DNA from: Planctomycetota bacterium
Lineage (GTDB): Bacteria; Planctomycetota; UBA1135; GCA-002686595
Reading direction: 5' to 3'
DNA: 42,371 bases
Assembly: GCA_002720975.1 (NCBI GenBank)
Contig: PBIX01000015.1
Coordinates: forward strand, 9,938 to 52,308
Below the pieces are notes generated by a model that was not told the origin of the DNA, ran no database searches, and saw only the letters and a list, made by a program, of their open reading frames with translations. Shown here in pieces: positions 15,694 to 24,063 of this stretch. Made by a program: the position numbers and the translations under genes. Position 1 is the first letter of the stretch; each line of letters opens with the position of its first letter.

Positions 15694-18600
15694 CGCAACG
15701 TCACCGCCTCGTCCAAGCTCATCAAGACGTGGACCACGGGTGTCCAGGCCGCGACCTCGATCGGATCGAGGTCGGACTGCAGAGCTCGCGTGCCAACGCC
15801 CAACAGGGTCTGGGCCACACTCGAATCCTCTGCGTAGCGCGTACGCATGTCATCCAGCAGGCGTTCCATCCCCCGCGCCTCCTCCTCCCGGGGCACACGG
15901 TTCAAGACGATCCGGAACAGGTGTTCGAGACGCGAGGCCGTGTCCTCGTCTGTAGTGAGAATCCTCTCGGCGAGAACCCGCGCCGCCTCCACGAACTGGG
16001 GATCGTTGAGCAACACCAGGGACTGCAGCGGGGTGTTGGTGGGCCGCCGGCGCGCCACACACACGTCTCCCTTGGCCGCATCCAGGATCATCATGTAGGG
16101 CGGCGGTGAGGTGCGCTTCCAGAAGGTGTAGAGGCTGCGGCGATAGAGGCCCTCGCCCTTGTCCGGGTGGTACGTGGAGCCCGACTTCTCCTGCCACAGG
16201 CCGGCAGGTTGGTAGGGCTTCACGCTGGGACCACCGAGCTTCTCCACGAGCAGGCCCGCCCGGAACAGTGCGCTGTCCCGCAGGGTCTCGGCACCCATGC
16301 GCTGGGCCGGGAACCGGGACAGTAACGCCCCCTGTGGATCGACGGCGCGCGCGCGGTCCGTGGTGCGCGAGGACTGCCGATAGGTGGCCGAGAGGGCCAT
16401 ACGTCGCAGGAGGGCCTTCACGTCCCAACCCGAATCCATGAACTCAAGGGCCAGCACGTCCAGGAGCTCGGGGTGGCTGGGAGGCGCACCCTGTGTTCCA
16501 AAATCCTCCGGCGTGGCGACGATCCCCTGGCCGAAGAGACCCTGCCAGAGACGGTTGACGGCCACGCGCGCTGTGAGTGGATGGTCGGGATGTGTGAGCC
16601 AGCGCGCGAGGGTCAAGCGGTTGAGGGACGCCGAGGGGGACAGGTCGGGTCCGATGGCCGTGGGAACCCCGCGCTGCACCACTTCACGGGGCAGCTCGTA
16701 GTTCCCCCGTTCCAGGCGGCGCACCACGCGCTCTTGCGCCATGTCCTCCATGGTCATGATCTGACGCACACGATCGCGAAGCTCATCCCTGTGCTGGCGC
16801 GCACCACGTAAGGCCTCTCGCTGCTCGGGTGTGTATTGCAGGGCGCCCCCGGAGTCCGCTTCGACTCGTTGGTCTCCTCCGTACAGACGGGCCACTTCCA
16901 CGGGCGCCAACGCTCGGGCAACCACCACCAGCTCGTCCACACCACCACCTGAGAAGCCCCGATCCCGGAAGCGCTCACCCAGGGTCAGGTGTCCCTCGCT
17001 GCTGCCCACGATGGTGCGCGTCAGGCAGTCGCGGATGACGTCCACGTCGACGACCCGACCATTCACGAACAGGTGCATGCCCGCTGCTTGCGATGAGCCA
17101 TCGTAGGTCATGGCCAGGTGCACCCACTCCCCAACGGGCAGGGGCTCACTGGTACGGACGCGCAGACCATCCCCGGGCCAGAAGTGGATCAATGACGCGG
17201 AGAACCGGCCCTCCTCCACGAGCCACTGGTACCCGCGGCTGCCCGAGTCGTGCCAGGCCTTGGAGCGGTGCAGGAGGATGGCCCGCGGGTAGGCCTCGGG
17301 CAGGCGGACCCAGAGGGCCATGCTGAAAGCGTCCCAGCGACGGAAGAGGCCCACGCCGGGAAAGGTGACCGCATCGTCACCGGTGAGCTCGAGGCCGCCC
17401 CCCGCTTCTCCCGTGATGCGCCGGTTGAAGCCGTGCACCACCCCCACCGTGGCCGTGATGCTCACGCCGAGAACTCCCAGGCTGGTCTCCTCCTCAAAGA
17501 GCTCAATCTGTGCGCCGTCAAATCGAGACTCGAGGCTTGGACGGTTCCAGATCGTGATGGCCTCGATGGCACGGGGTTGATCGAGGCGGACTTCGACCCA
17601 CGGCTCCGCCTCGAACGCCGTGTGGCTGAAGTTCGAGCGATCTCCGTCCACCAGGTTGGCGATCGGGTAGGCGCCCGCGTTGTATTCGGATGACTGGGAG
17701 AGAGAGGCCTGACCCGCGATGTTCTCGCCCTCGGACGTGATCTCCAACTCCGAGAGGTTGATGACGCGGTTCGCACCGGGAAGGGTCATGCGCAAGGAGG
17801 TGACCCGTCCCGCAACGAGTGCGGGATGGTGGATCCGGATCTGACGACCGCCGCCCTCTACCGTGATGTGCTCACCGGATTGAGCCGCCTGCAGGTCGTT
17901 GACGAGGGCTGTGCCCTCCTCCTCGTCCATGGACCAGAGGCCCTGCAGATCCGGGATCGCGAGCCGGTCCACCGGAGCCCCGGGGCCAGCGAGGGACGGC
18001 CGGATCTCCTCGAGCGCGCGCACGCGCTCCTGCGCCTCGGCCAGACCCCGCCCCTGATCGGGGGTGGGCAACTCAAGGGCCGGTGTCGGTACGGCATTGG
18101 TGAAGTGCGAATACAAGCCGCTCTCGTCGATGGAGGCGAAGAACGAGGCGAGGGAGTAGTACTCCCCCTGCCCGATGGGATCGAACTTGTGGTCGTGGCA
18201 GCGGGCGCACGACAGGGACAGGCCAAGGAAGGTCGTGCCGAGGGTCTCCACGCGGTCGGCCACGTACTCCTGGCGGTACTCCTCCTCCGTGGAGCCCCCT
18301 TCGTTGGTCTGTCGGTGCAGACGATTGAAACCGGTGGCCAGTCGCTGTTCGCGGGTGGCGTCGGGGAGGAGGTCACCAGCCACCTGCCAGGTCAGGAAAT
18401 CATCGTAGGCCAGGTTCTGGTTGAAGGCCTTGATGACCCAGTCCCTCCAAGGCCAGACCTCGCAGTACACGTCACTCTGGTAGCCGTAGGTGTCCGCATA
18501 GCGTGCCAGATCCAGCCAGGCGCTGGCCATGTGCTCGCCATAGCGAGGCGATTCGAGGAGGCGATCAACAGCTCGCCCGTAGGCGCCCTCGCCCGGATCC

Positions 18601-18908
18601 TCCAAGAACGCGCCCATCTCCTCGGGCGTGGGTGGCAGCCCGGTCAGGCCCAGGGTGACACGCCGCAACCAGATCCCTCGCGGGGCGGACTCGGCGGGCT
18701 CGAGCCCTTGCCGCTCCAAGCGCTCCAGGACAAATACATCCAAGGGGTCGCGAGCCCAATCCGAACGCACGACCTCGGGCATGGCGACACGCTCCGGAGC
18801 CTTGAATGCCCAATGCCCCCCATCGGGCACGGGCACCTTCGAAGGTGTGTCTCCCCCAGGGCAGCCCAGGGCAGGCAGAAAGGACAGGTAGAGAGCGAAC
18901 ACCCTCAC
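15690..18908 (-). CDS. DUF1549 / LamG / DUF1553 (planctomycete cytochrome-type) surface protein
   Basis: The 1072-residue exported protein has a short signal ending in LPALGC, a weak lipobox at Cys16. DUF1549 follows at about residues 50-260 and contains a single haem c motif CARCH at 234-238, followed by DHKFDPI. A middle part has a discoidin-like segment (about 370-460, with [14 protein letters not shown]) and a LamG/concanavalin-like fold (about 510-660, with [10 protein letters not shown] and LFVNGRVVD). DUF1553 fills the C-terminal third ([23 protein letters not shown]). Many relatives carry an extra N-terminal cytochrome domain (PSCyt1), which is absent here. It is likely a cell-surface protein for polysaccharide breakdown or redox work, but function is unproven. 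The start is GTG. It is translationally coupled to the DUF1501 gene. Confidence 0.88.
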   Translation of the reverse strand: MRVFALYLSFLPALGCPGGDTPSKVPVPDGGHWAFKAPERVAMPEVVRSDWARDPLDVFVLERLERQGLEPAESAPRGIWLRRVTLGLTGLPPTPEEMGAFLEDPGEGAYGRAVDRLLESPRYGEHMASAWLDLARYADTYGYQSDVYCEVWPWRDWVIKAFNQNLAYDDFLTWQVAGDLLPDATREQRLATGFNRLHRQTNEGGSTEEEYRQEYVADRVETLGTTFLGLSLSCARCHDHKFDPIGQGEYYSLASFFASIDESGLYSHFTNAVPTPALELPTPDQGRGLAEAQERVRALEEIRPSLAGPGAPVDRLAIPDLQGLWSMDEEEGTALVNDLQAAQSGEHITVEGGGRQIRIHHPALVAGRVTSLRMTLPGANRVINLSELEITSEGENIAGQASLSQSSEYNAGAYPIANLVDGDRSNFSHTAFEAEPWVEVRLDQPRAIEAITIWNRPSLESRFDGAQIELFEEETSLGVLGVSITATVGVVHGFNRRITGEAGGGLELTGDDAVTFPGVGLFRRWDAFSMALWVRLPEAYPRAILLHRSKAWHDSGSRGYQWLVEEGRFSASLIHFWPGDGLRVRTSEPLPVGEWVHLAMTYDGSSQAAGMHLFVNGRVVDVDVIRDCLTRTIVGSSEGHLTLGERFRDRGFSGGGVDELVVVARALAPVEVARLYGGDQRVEADSGGALQYTPEQREALRGARQHRDELRDRVRQIMTMEDMAQERVVRRLERGNYELPREVVQRGVPTAIGPDLSPSASLNRLTLARWLTHPDHPLTARVAVNRLWQGLFGQGIVATPEDFGTQGAPPSHPELLDVLALEFMDSGWDVKALLRRMALSATYRQSSRTTDRARAVDPQGALLSRFPAQRMGAETLRDSALFRAGLLVEKLGGPSVKPYQPAGLWQEKSGSTYHPDKGEGLYRRSLYTFWKRTSPPPYMMILDAAKGDVCVARRRPTNTPLQSLVLLNDPQFVEAARVLAERILTTDEDTASRLEHLFRIVLNRVPREEEARGMERLLDDMRTRYAEDSSVAQTLLGVGTRALQSDLDPIEVAAWTPVVHVLMSLDEAVTLR

Positions 18909-18955
18909 AGCTTAGGGGAGGTCCATCGAGGACGCACTTACCCAGTGACTTGGCG

Positions 18956-18961
18956 TATTCT
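18956..18961 (+). promoter_or_regulatory. Leaderless-type -10 box (TATTCT)
   Basis: TATTCT lies 7 bases before the ATG at 18969, in the 60-base divergent gap between the DUF1549 gene and the PPTase gene. It probably drives the PPTase-oleBCD operon. No good -35 is seen. Confidence 0.45.
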
Positions 18962-18968
18962 GGGGCCC

Positions 18969-19613
18969 ATGCCCCCCACCTTTGTCGCCCTCCTCCCCAC
19001 CCCGGACCAGCAGCCATCGATCGCCGCACGGGAGCGGGTGGCAGCCCAGTCTGCGGCAGCCCGTCGCGCCTTGAAGCTCGCGGCCCGGGAGGCGGGGTGC
19101 CCGGAGATGGTGTTCCACAAGAGCGACGACGTGCCCCAGCCCTGGCAGGGCTGGCACTGGTCGGTTTCCCATGACGACACCTGGGTGCTGGGCGCCCTGG
19201 CGCGCGCCCCCCTGGGCGTGGACCTGGAGCGCATCACCCTGCGTCGAGCGGCCCTGCGCGAAGCCGTGCTCAACGAGGACGAGCGGGCGCTGCTGGGCGA
19301 GGTGGATGCCCTGGGCTTCACGCGCCTCTGGACGGCCAAGGAGGCGGTGCTCAAGGCCGCGGGGGTCGGCCTGACGCGTCTCTCCCATTGCCGACTGAGC
19401 GCCACGCCCTCCCCCACCCTGACCCAAGCCGGGGAGCCGGCGGGCCCGGCCCTGCCCATGTTCCTGGATGGGGAGGCCGCACCCGTGCTGCAGTTCCGCT
19501 GGCATGACCATCTCCTGGCGCTTCACATCCAGGGCGGGGAAGAGAGCCTGACGTGGGTCCTTCCTTCCCCACAAGGCGTATCCTGTCAGGAGCCTCAGGA
19601 TCACGTCACTTGA
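18969..19613 (+). CDS. 4'-phosphopantetheinyl transferase (Sfp type)
   Basis: The 214-residue enzyme attaches the phosphopantetheine arm of CoA to carrier proteins. WSVSHDD at residues 64-70, LGVDLERI at 82-89 and FTRLWTAKEAVLKAAGVG at about 117-134 are the three family motifs. The acidic residues in GVDLE and WTAKE bind magnesium. The length suits a compact Sfp/EntD-type enzyme. I chose the ATG at 18969 because a TANNNT box lies 7 bases upstream; a longer in-frame reading would run back through the DUF1549 gene on the other strand. The stop overlaps the oleB start by 3 bases. The nearest carrier protein gene is at 8321, so it is the likely client. Confidence 0.88.
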   Translation: MPPTFVALLPTPDQQPSIAARERVAAQSAAARRALKLAAREAGCPEMVFHKSDDVPQPWQGWHWSVSHDDTWVLGALARAPLGVDLERITLRRAALREAVLNEDERALLGEVDALGFTRLWTAKEAVLKAAGVGLTRLSHCRLSATPSPTLTQAGEPAGPALPMFLDGEAAPVLQFRWHDHLLALHIQGGEESLTWVLPSPQGVSCQEPQDHVT

Positions 19614-20542
19614 CCACCGCCACCGCAACCTTCGCCGAGCAGGACAAAGGCAACGCCCCGGGTTGGGCTGCACCCTTGCACGACCTGTACCCCTTCGACT
19701 CGCACTTCCTGGAAGTCGAGGCGGGGCGCCTGCACTTTGTGGATGAGGGGCCGACCGAGGCCGCACCCATGCTGTGCGTGCACGGCAATCCGTCCTGGTC
19801 GTTCCTGTTCCGACGACAACTGCAAGGGTTCGCGGGTGAGATGCGCGTGATCGCCCCCGACCACCTGGGCTGCGGGCTCTCCGACCAACCCGAACACTGG
19901 TCCTATCGCCTTGCGGATCACGTCCAGAACCTGGTGCAACTGATCGACCACCTGGACCTCTGGAACATCACCCTGCTCGTTCACGATTGGGGCGGGGCCA
20001 TCGGCCTGGGGGCCGCCCTCCAGAGGCCCGAGCGTATCGGGCGCCTGGTGATCACCAACACAGCCGCGTTCCCCTCCAACCTCATGCCCGGGCGTATCGG
20101 CCTGTGCCGCGTACCGGGCATCGGTCGTCTGGCGGTCCAGGGCTGCAACGCATTCGCCCGTGCGGCGACCTTCATGGCCGTGGAACGACCCATGCCCCGT
20201 GCGGTACGCCGTGCTTTCGTAATGCCCTACGCCCGTCCACGCAGCGCGCGCGCCACCTGGCACTTCGTGGACGACATCCCCATGGATCCCGGGCATCCCA
20301 GCTGGGAGACGCTGACGGCGATAGCGGCCGGCGTGCCCACCTTCCAGGACCGCTCCAACCTGATCCTGTGGGGCGAGAAGGACTGGTGCTTCACGCCGGC
20401 CTTCCGCGAGGAGTGGGAGCGGCGCCTGCCCGGAGCCGAGTGCCATCCGATCGCCGATGCAGGTCACTACCTGTTTGAAGACGCCCCGGAGGATATCGAG
20501 CGCCACCTGCGCGTCTTCCTGAAAGCCGAGGAGATCCTGTGA
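19610..20542 (+). CDS. oleB: OleB-like alpha/beta hydrolase (beta-lactone decarboxylase)
   Basis: The 310-residue haloalkane-dehalogenase-like hydrolase has HGNPSWSFLFR at residues 58-68 (oxyanion and halide-type Asn/Trp positions). The nucleophile is Asp126 in VHDWGGAIG, the acid is Asp258 in GEKDWCFTP, and the base is His286 in DAGHYLFED. In Ole pathways this protein removes CO2 from a cis-beta-lactone to give a cis-olefin. The gene is directly followed by oleC and oleD, which strongly favours OleB over a true dehalogenase. The start is most likely TTG at 19610, which overlaps the PPTase stop as TTGA and has AGGA 9 bases upstream. GTG at 19553 is the alternative. Confidence 0.85.
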   Translation: MTTATATFAEQDKGNAPGWAAPLHDLYPFDSHFLEVEAGRLHFVDEGPTEAAPMLCVHGNPSWSFLFRRQLQGFAGEMRVIAPDHLGCGLSDQPEHWSYRLADHVQNLVQLIDHLDLWNITLLVHDWGGAIGLGAALQRPERIGRLVITNTAAFPSNLMPGRIGLCRVPGIGRLAVQGCNAFARAATFMAVERPMPRAVRRAFVMPYARPRSARATWHFVDDIPMDPGHPSWETLTAIAAGVPTFQDRSNLILWGEKDWCFTPAFREEWERRLPGAECHPIADAGHYLFEDAPEDIERHLRVFLKAEEIL

Positions 20543-22227
20543 CGCGTACAGATCCCTTCAAAGCCCTGGGGGAGATACCGCAGCGCGTGAACACCGCTGG
20601 TTTCCTCTCCCAAAGCGCCGAGGCCTGGCCCGATGTCGAGGCCGTCATCGAGGCCAAGTCCGGCAAGCGCATCACCTTTGCACAGTTGGAGGCGCGGGCC
20701 AGCCACATGGCCGCAGGCTTGCACGCTCTCGGTGTGGAGTTCGGGGACCGCGTGTGCCTGTTCGTGCCGGCGAGCATCGAGTTTGTGGCTCTGACCTTTG
20801 CCCTCTTCAAGCTGGGGGCCGTACCCGTCCTGGCCGACCCTGGCATGGGACGCAAACGGCTCCTGGGCTGCGTGGCGCGCATCCGGCCGCGGGTCATGAT
20901 CGGGATCGGCAAGGCCCATGCGGCGCGACGCCTGTTCCCGAAGGCCTTCGAGAGCGTTGAGATATCTGTTGCGATGGGGTGGTGCCTACCCGGAAGCGGT
21001 CCAAAGCTGACCTCGGTCGAAGCCGCCGGGGCAGAAGCGTCGAGCGCGGAAACGGAATGGTTGGCGGACACCGGTAGCGCAGACGCAGCCGCCATCCTGT
21101 TCACTTCCGGCAGCACCGGGCCTCCCAAGGGCGTCCTCTATACCCACGGGATGTTCCATGCTCAGGTGCTGGCGCTGAAAACCCTCTACGGTTTCGAGGC
21201 GGGCGAGGTGGACCTCGCATGCTTCCCGCTCTTTGCCCTGTTCGACGTGGCCTTTGGCAGCACGAGCGTATTCCCCGACATGGACGTCTCGCGGCCCGCC
21301 TCCTGCGACCCGGCGAAGATCGTGGACGCCGCCCAGACCTACAAGGCGACCAGTGCCTTCGGCTCGCCCGCCATCTGGAAGCGGGTGGCCCCCTGGTGCA
21401 TGGACCGGGGCGAACGCATGGAAGCACTCAGGCGCGTCCTCGTGGCCGGCGCGCCCGTCAGCCCCGACCTGATCCGGGCTCTGCATGGGATCCTGCCACT
21501 GGATGGCGATGTGCACACGCCCTACGGCGCTACCGAGTGTCTGCCTGTGGCATCCATTGCAGGCCGCACCGTGGTGCCCTACCTGGAAGAGCGGATCCAA
21601 TCGGGTGAAGGCACCTGTGTGGGCCGGGTGGCCCCGGGCATCGACCTGCGCCTGATTGCCATCCACGACGGGCCCATCGGGAGCTGGAGCGAGGACCTGG
21701 AGGTCGCCCCGGGAGAGCTGGGCGAGGTGGTGGTGCGCGGCCCCGTGGTCACAGCCCACTACGTCGCCGACACCGAACACGACGCCCTGGCCAAGATACC
21801 CGACGCCGAAGGAGGCCACTGGCACCGCATGGGTGATCTGGGCTACCTCGACGACGACTCGCGACTTTGGTTCTGCGGTCGCAAGAGCCACCGACTGCAC
21901 ACGAGTCAGGGCATGCGGCCAACGGTGCCGGTGGAGAACGTCTACAACACACACCCGCGCGTGGTTCGCACGGCCCTGGTGGGAGTGGGGCCGGAAGGGG
22001 AGCAGCTCTCCGTGCTCTGCGTCCAGCCCACGGCCGGCTCCATGCCCAAGGGCAAGGCCATGAGGCGTGGGTTCCAGGAGCAGCTCAAGGAGATCGGACG
22101 CAAGCGGTGCGACACGGCAACAGTGGAGGGCTTCCTGTTCCACCCCGACTTCCCTGTAGATCCCAGACACAACGCCAAGATCGAACGCGAACGACTGCAG
22201 GCATGGGCCAGCGAGCAACTGAATTGA
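20539..22227 (+). CDS. oleC: OleC-like AMP-dependent synthetase (beta-lactone synthetase)
   Basis: The 562-residue adenylate-forming enzyme has its P-loop FTSGSTGPPKGVLYTHGMF at about residues 188-206. The segment PLFALFDVAFGSTSVFPDMD is typical of OleC. The motifs YGATECLPVASI and HRMGDLGYLDDDSRLWFCGRKSHR follow in order. OleC activates a beta-hydroxy acid with ATP and closes it to a beta-lactone. The start GTG overlaps the oleB stop as GTGA, with GAGGAG 5 bases upstream. Family length is about 550-580 residues, so it appears intact. Other fatty-acyl-AMP ligases are possible in principle, but the OleB and OleD neighbours make OleC clear. Confidence 0.9.
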   Translation: MTRTDPFKALGEIPQRVNTAGFLSQSAEAWPDVEAVIEAKSGKRITFAQLEARASHMAAGLHALGVEFGDRVCLFVPASIEFVALTFALFKLGAVPVLADPGMGRKRLLGCVARIRPRVMIGIGKAHAARRLFPKAFESVEISVAMGWCLPGSGPKLTSVEAAGAEASSAETEWLADTGSADAAAILFTSGSTGPPKGVLYTHGMFHAQVLALKTLYGFEAGEVDLACFPLFALFDVAFGSTSVFPDMDVSRPASCDPAKIVDAAQTYKATSAFGSPAIWKRVAPWCMDRGERMEALRRVLVAGAPVSPDLIRALHGILPLDGDVHTPYGATECLPVASIAGRTVVPYLEERIQSGEGTCVGRVAPGIDLRLIAIHDGPIGSWSEDLEVAPGELGEVVVRGPVVTAHYVADTEHDALAKIPDAEGGHWHRMGDLGYLDDDSRLWFCGRKSHRLHTSQGMRPTVPVENVYNTHPRVVRTALVGVGPEGEQLSVLCVQPTAGSMPKGKAMRRGFQEQLKEIGRKRCDTATVEGFLFHPDFPVDPRHNAKIERERLQAWASEQLN

Positions 22228-23216
22228 AGGTCGCCGTCACCGGTGGCGGCGGGTTCCTGGGGAGGCGCATCGTGGAGATGCTGCGCGCCAGAGGCACACA
22301 GGTGAGGTCGATCTCCCGCGGTAGCTACCCGGAGCTGGAAGCCCTGGATGTTGAGTGCCGGCAAGCGGACCTCTCTGATAAGTCCGCGGTCCATGCAGCA
22401 TTGGAGGGAGTCGACGCGGTAGTCCACGTCGCCGCCAAGGCCGGAGTCTGGGGCAAGCGGTCAGACTTCATGTCCACAAACCTGACCGGTACCGAGAACG
22501 TCCTTGCCGCCTGCTCCTCGCAGGGGATCAAGCGCCTGGTCTACACGTCTTCCCCCAGCGTGTGCTTCGATGGCCAGGACCATCTGAATGCAGGCAATGA
22601 TCTGCCCCGAGCCCAACGCTTCCTCTCTCCCTATCCTGAGAGCAAAGCCCTTGCTGAGGCGTTGGTGCTTGAAGCCGACTCACCTCAGCTGGCCACCGTT
22701 GCCTTGCGACCGCACCTCATCTTTGGCCCCCGGGATCCACACCTCGTACCGAGACTGTTGGAGAGTGCAGCACAGGGACGGTTGAGACGCATCGGAGACG
22801 GCCGTAATGAGGTCAGCCTGACCCACGTGGACAATGCGGCCTGGGCGCACGTGTGTGCCCTGCGGGCTCTCGAACCGGGAGCCGCCTGTGCAGGACAGGC
22901 CTACTTCGTATGCAACAGGGAGTCGGTAAGACTGTGGGACTGGATCAACGCTCTCCTGGGGAACCTGGGGCGCACGCCGGTGGAGCGCAGAACGCCTCTG
23001 GGTCTGGCGCGCATGGCAGGAGCCTTGTGTGAAGCGGGCTGGAAGGTGCTGCCGCTCAAGGGCGAGCCTCCCATCACACGCTTCGTTGCGCTGCAACTCG
23101 CCCGTTCCCACTCCTATGACCTGGCCCCCTTGGAGCGGGACCTGGGGTACAGAGAGAGGTTGGACATGGCGACGGCAACGGCCCAGCTGGTTGCAGACCT
23201 CCGCCGGCGCAGGTAG
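22224..23216 (+). CDS. oleD: OleD-like NAD(P)-dependent beta-keto acid reductase
   Basis: The 330-residue extended SDR (3-beta-HSD/epimerase type) has its cofactor motif KVAVTGGGGFLGRRI at residues 2-16, VHVAAKAGVWG at about 67-77, LVYTSSPSVCFDG (catalytic Ser), and the Tyr137/Lys141 pair in YPESK. In the Ole pathway it reduces the 2-alkyl-3-keto acid to the 3-hydroxy acid. The likely start is TTG at 22224, which overlaps the oleC stop as TTGA and puts the nucleotide motif at the very N terminus as in known OleD. ATG at 22203 would add seven residues. Gene order B-C-D is conserved, but no oleA thiolase gene is next to it or elsewhere in the window. Confidence 0.88.
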   Translation: MKVAVTGGGGFLGRRIVEMLRARGTQVRSISRGSYPELEALDVECRQADLSDKSAVHAALEGVDAVVHVAAKAGVWGKRSDFMSTNLTGTENVLAACSSQGIKRLVYTSSPSVCFDGQDHLNAGNDLPRAQRFLSPYPESKALAEALVLEADSPQLATVALRPHLIFGPRDPHLVPRLLESAAQGRLRRIGDGRNEVSLTHVDNAAWAHVCALRALEPGAACAGQAYFVCNRESVRLWDWINALLGNLGRTPVERRTPLGLARMAGALCEAGWKVLPLKGEPPITRFVALQLARSHSYDLAPLERDLGYRERLDMATATAQLVADLRRRR

Positions 23217-23220
23217 CGAC

Positions 23221-23877
23221 CTAGGCGGACACCAGGCGCCAGAGGACCCAGCTGGCTACCGAGCGTAGGGGGGCCCAGACCTCGGCCCGGCTCTCCAGTT
23301 CCTTGGGTCCGGGCCGCTCAGGCAGCCCGTCCAGAATACGCAGGCCCTCCTGCAGGCCCAGATCGCCCCCGGCCATCACGTCCTGTCGGCCGAGGCGAAA
23401 GAGAAGGAACATCTGCGCCGACCAGACACCGATACCACGCACCCGGGTCAGGACCTCGATGACCTCCTCGTCCGGGCGCCGTGAGATGGTGCGCAGGCCC
23501 AGACTGCCGTCCAGGGTCTTGGTGGCGAGGTCCTTGATCGCGATCGTCTTCGCCCGTGACAGGCCCGCCCCTCTCAGGTGCGCATCGGGCAACTCGAGGA
23601 TCTCAGGGGGGCTGGGGAAGCGACGACCGGCTGACAGGGATCTCACCCTCCTATGGATGGTGCCAGCCGCCTTCGTGGATAGCTGCTGATGCACGATGGC
23701 CTTGGCCAGGGAGTGGAAGTGCGAGTCCGCATCTGCGCGAATCGGGAACTCCGGGAGGGGCGCGACCCGGCCCATGGCCCGTGCGAGCACGGGATCGCGG
23801 CGGCGCAGGCCACGCATCTGGGCCGCAGTGGGTGGCCCACTGCGCGGGGCTCGGGCTGCTCTGCTGGCAGGTGGCAT
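23221..23877 (-). CDS. DNA-3-methyladenine glycosylase II (AlkA-like, HhH-GPD)
   Basis: The 218-residue base-excision repair enzyme removes alkylated bases from DNA. It has [19 protein letters not shown] at about residues 60-78 and the helix-hairpin-helix [15 protein letters not shown] at about 146-160. The catalytic Asp172 lies in [12 protein letters not shown], the usual GD-L-G-x place. It lacks the regulatory and N-terminal beta domain of E. coli AlkA, so it is a compact MAG-type protein. I chose the ATG at 23877 rather than a GTG at 23901. It is convergent with oleD (4 bases between stops) and divergent from glnN. Confidence 0.85.
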   Translation of the reverse strand: MPPASRAARAPRSGPPTAAQMRGLRRRDPVLARAMGRVAPLPEFPIRADADSHFHSLAKAIVHQQLSTKAAGTIHRRVRSLSAGRRFPSPPEILELPDAHLRGAGLSRAKTIAIKDLATKTLDGSLGLRTISRRPDEEVIEVLTRVRGIGVWSAQMFLLFRLGRQDVMAGGDLGLQEGLRILDGLPERPGPKELESRAEVWAPLRSVASWVLWRLVSA

Positions 23878-23938
23878 GGGAGAAGAGACGGACTGGGGCA
23901 CGGGCCCAGCCAGTACCTACATCCTATCGCTGTCCGGA

Positions 23939-23951
23939 TTGTCTGGGACAA
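23939..23951. promoter_or_regulatory. Small palindrome in the alkA-glnN divergent region
   Basis: TTGTC-TGG-GACAA is a perfect 5-bp inverted repeat. It sits just upstream of a possible glnN promoter, TTCACC (23954-23959), 17 bases, TACATT (23977-23982). The place would suit a nitrogen or repair regulator, but the repeat is short and could be chance. Confidence 0.25.
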
Positions 23952-24063
23952 GCTTCACCTGCACCTCTGTCCCCGCTACATTTCATCCATCGGGCAGTTT
24001 TGGGGCCCCCAATTCCCCTCCAACTGCCTCAGGTCCGTCTTTTCAAAACCCCCACCCCAAGGG

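Noticed and set aside
17826-18968. N-terminal extension of the PPTase gene
   Set aside because: The extra 381 codons run through the DUF1549 gene on the other strand and have no protein features. The family starts at 18969.
19610-20542. Haloalkane dehalogenase
   Set aside because: The fold and triad match, but the overlap with oleC and oleD makes OleB the better call.
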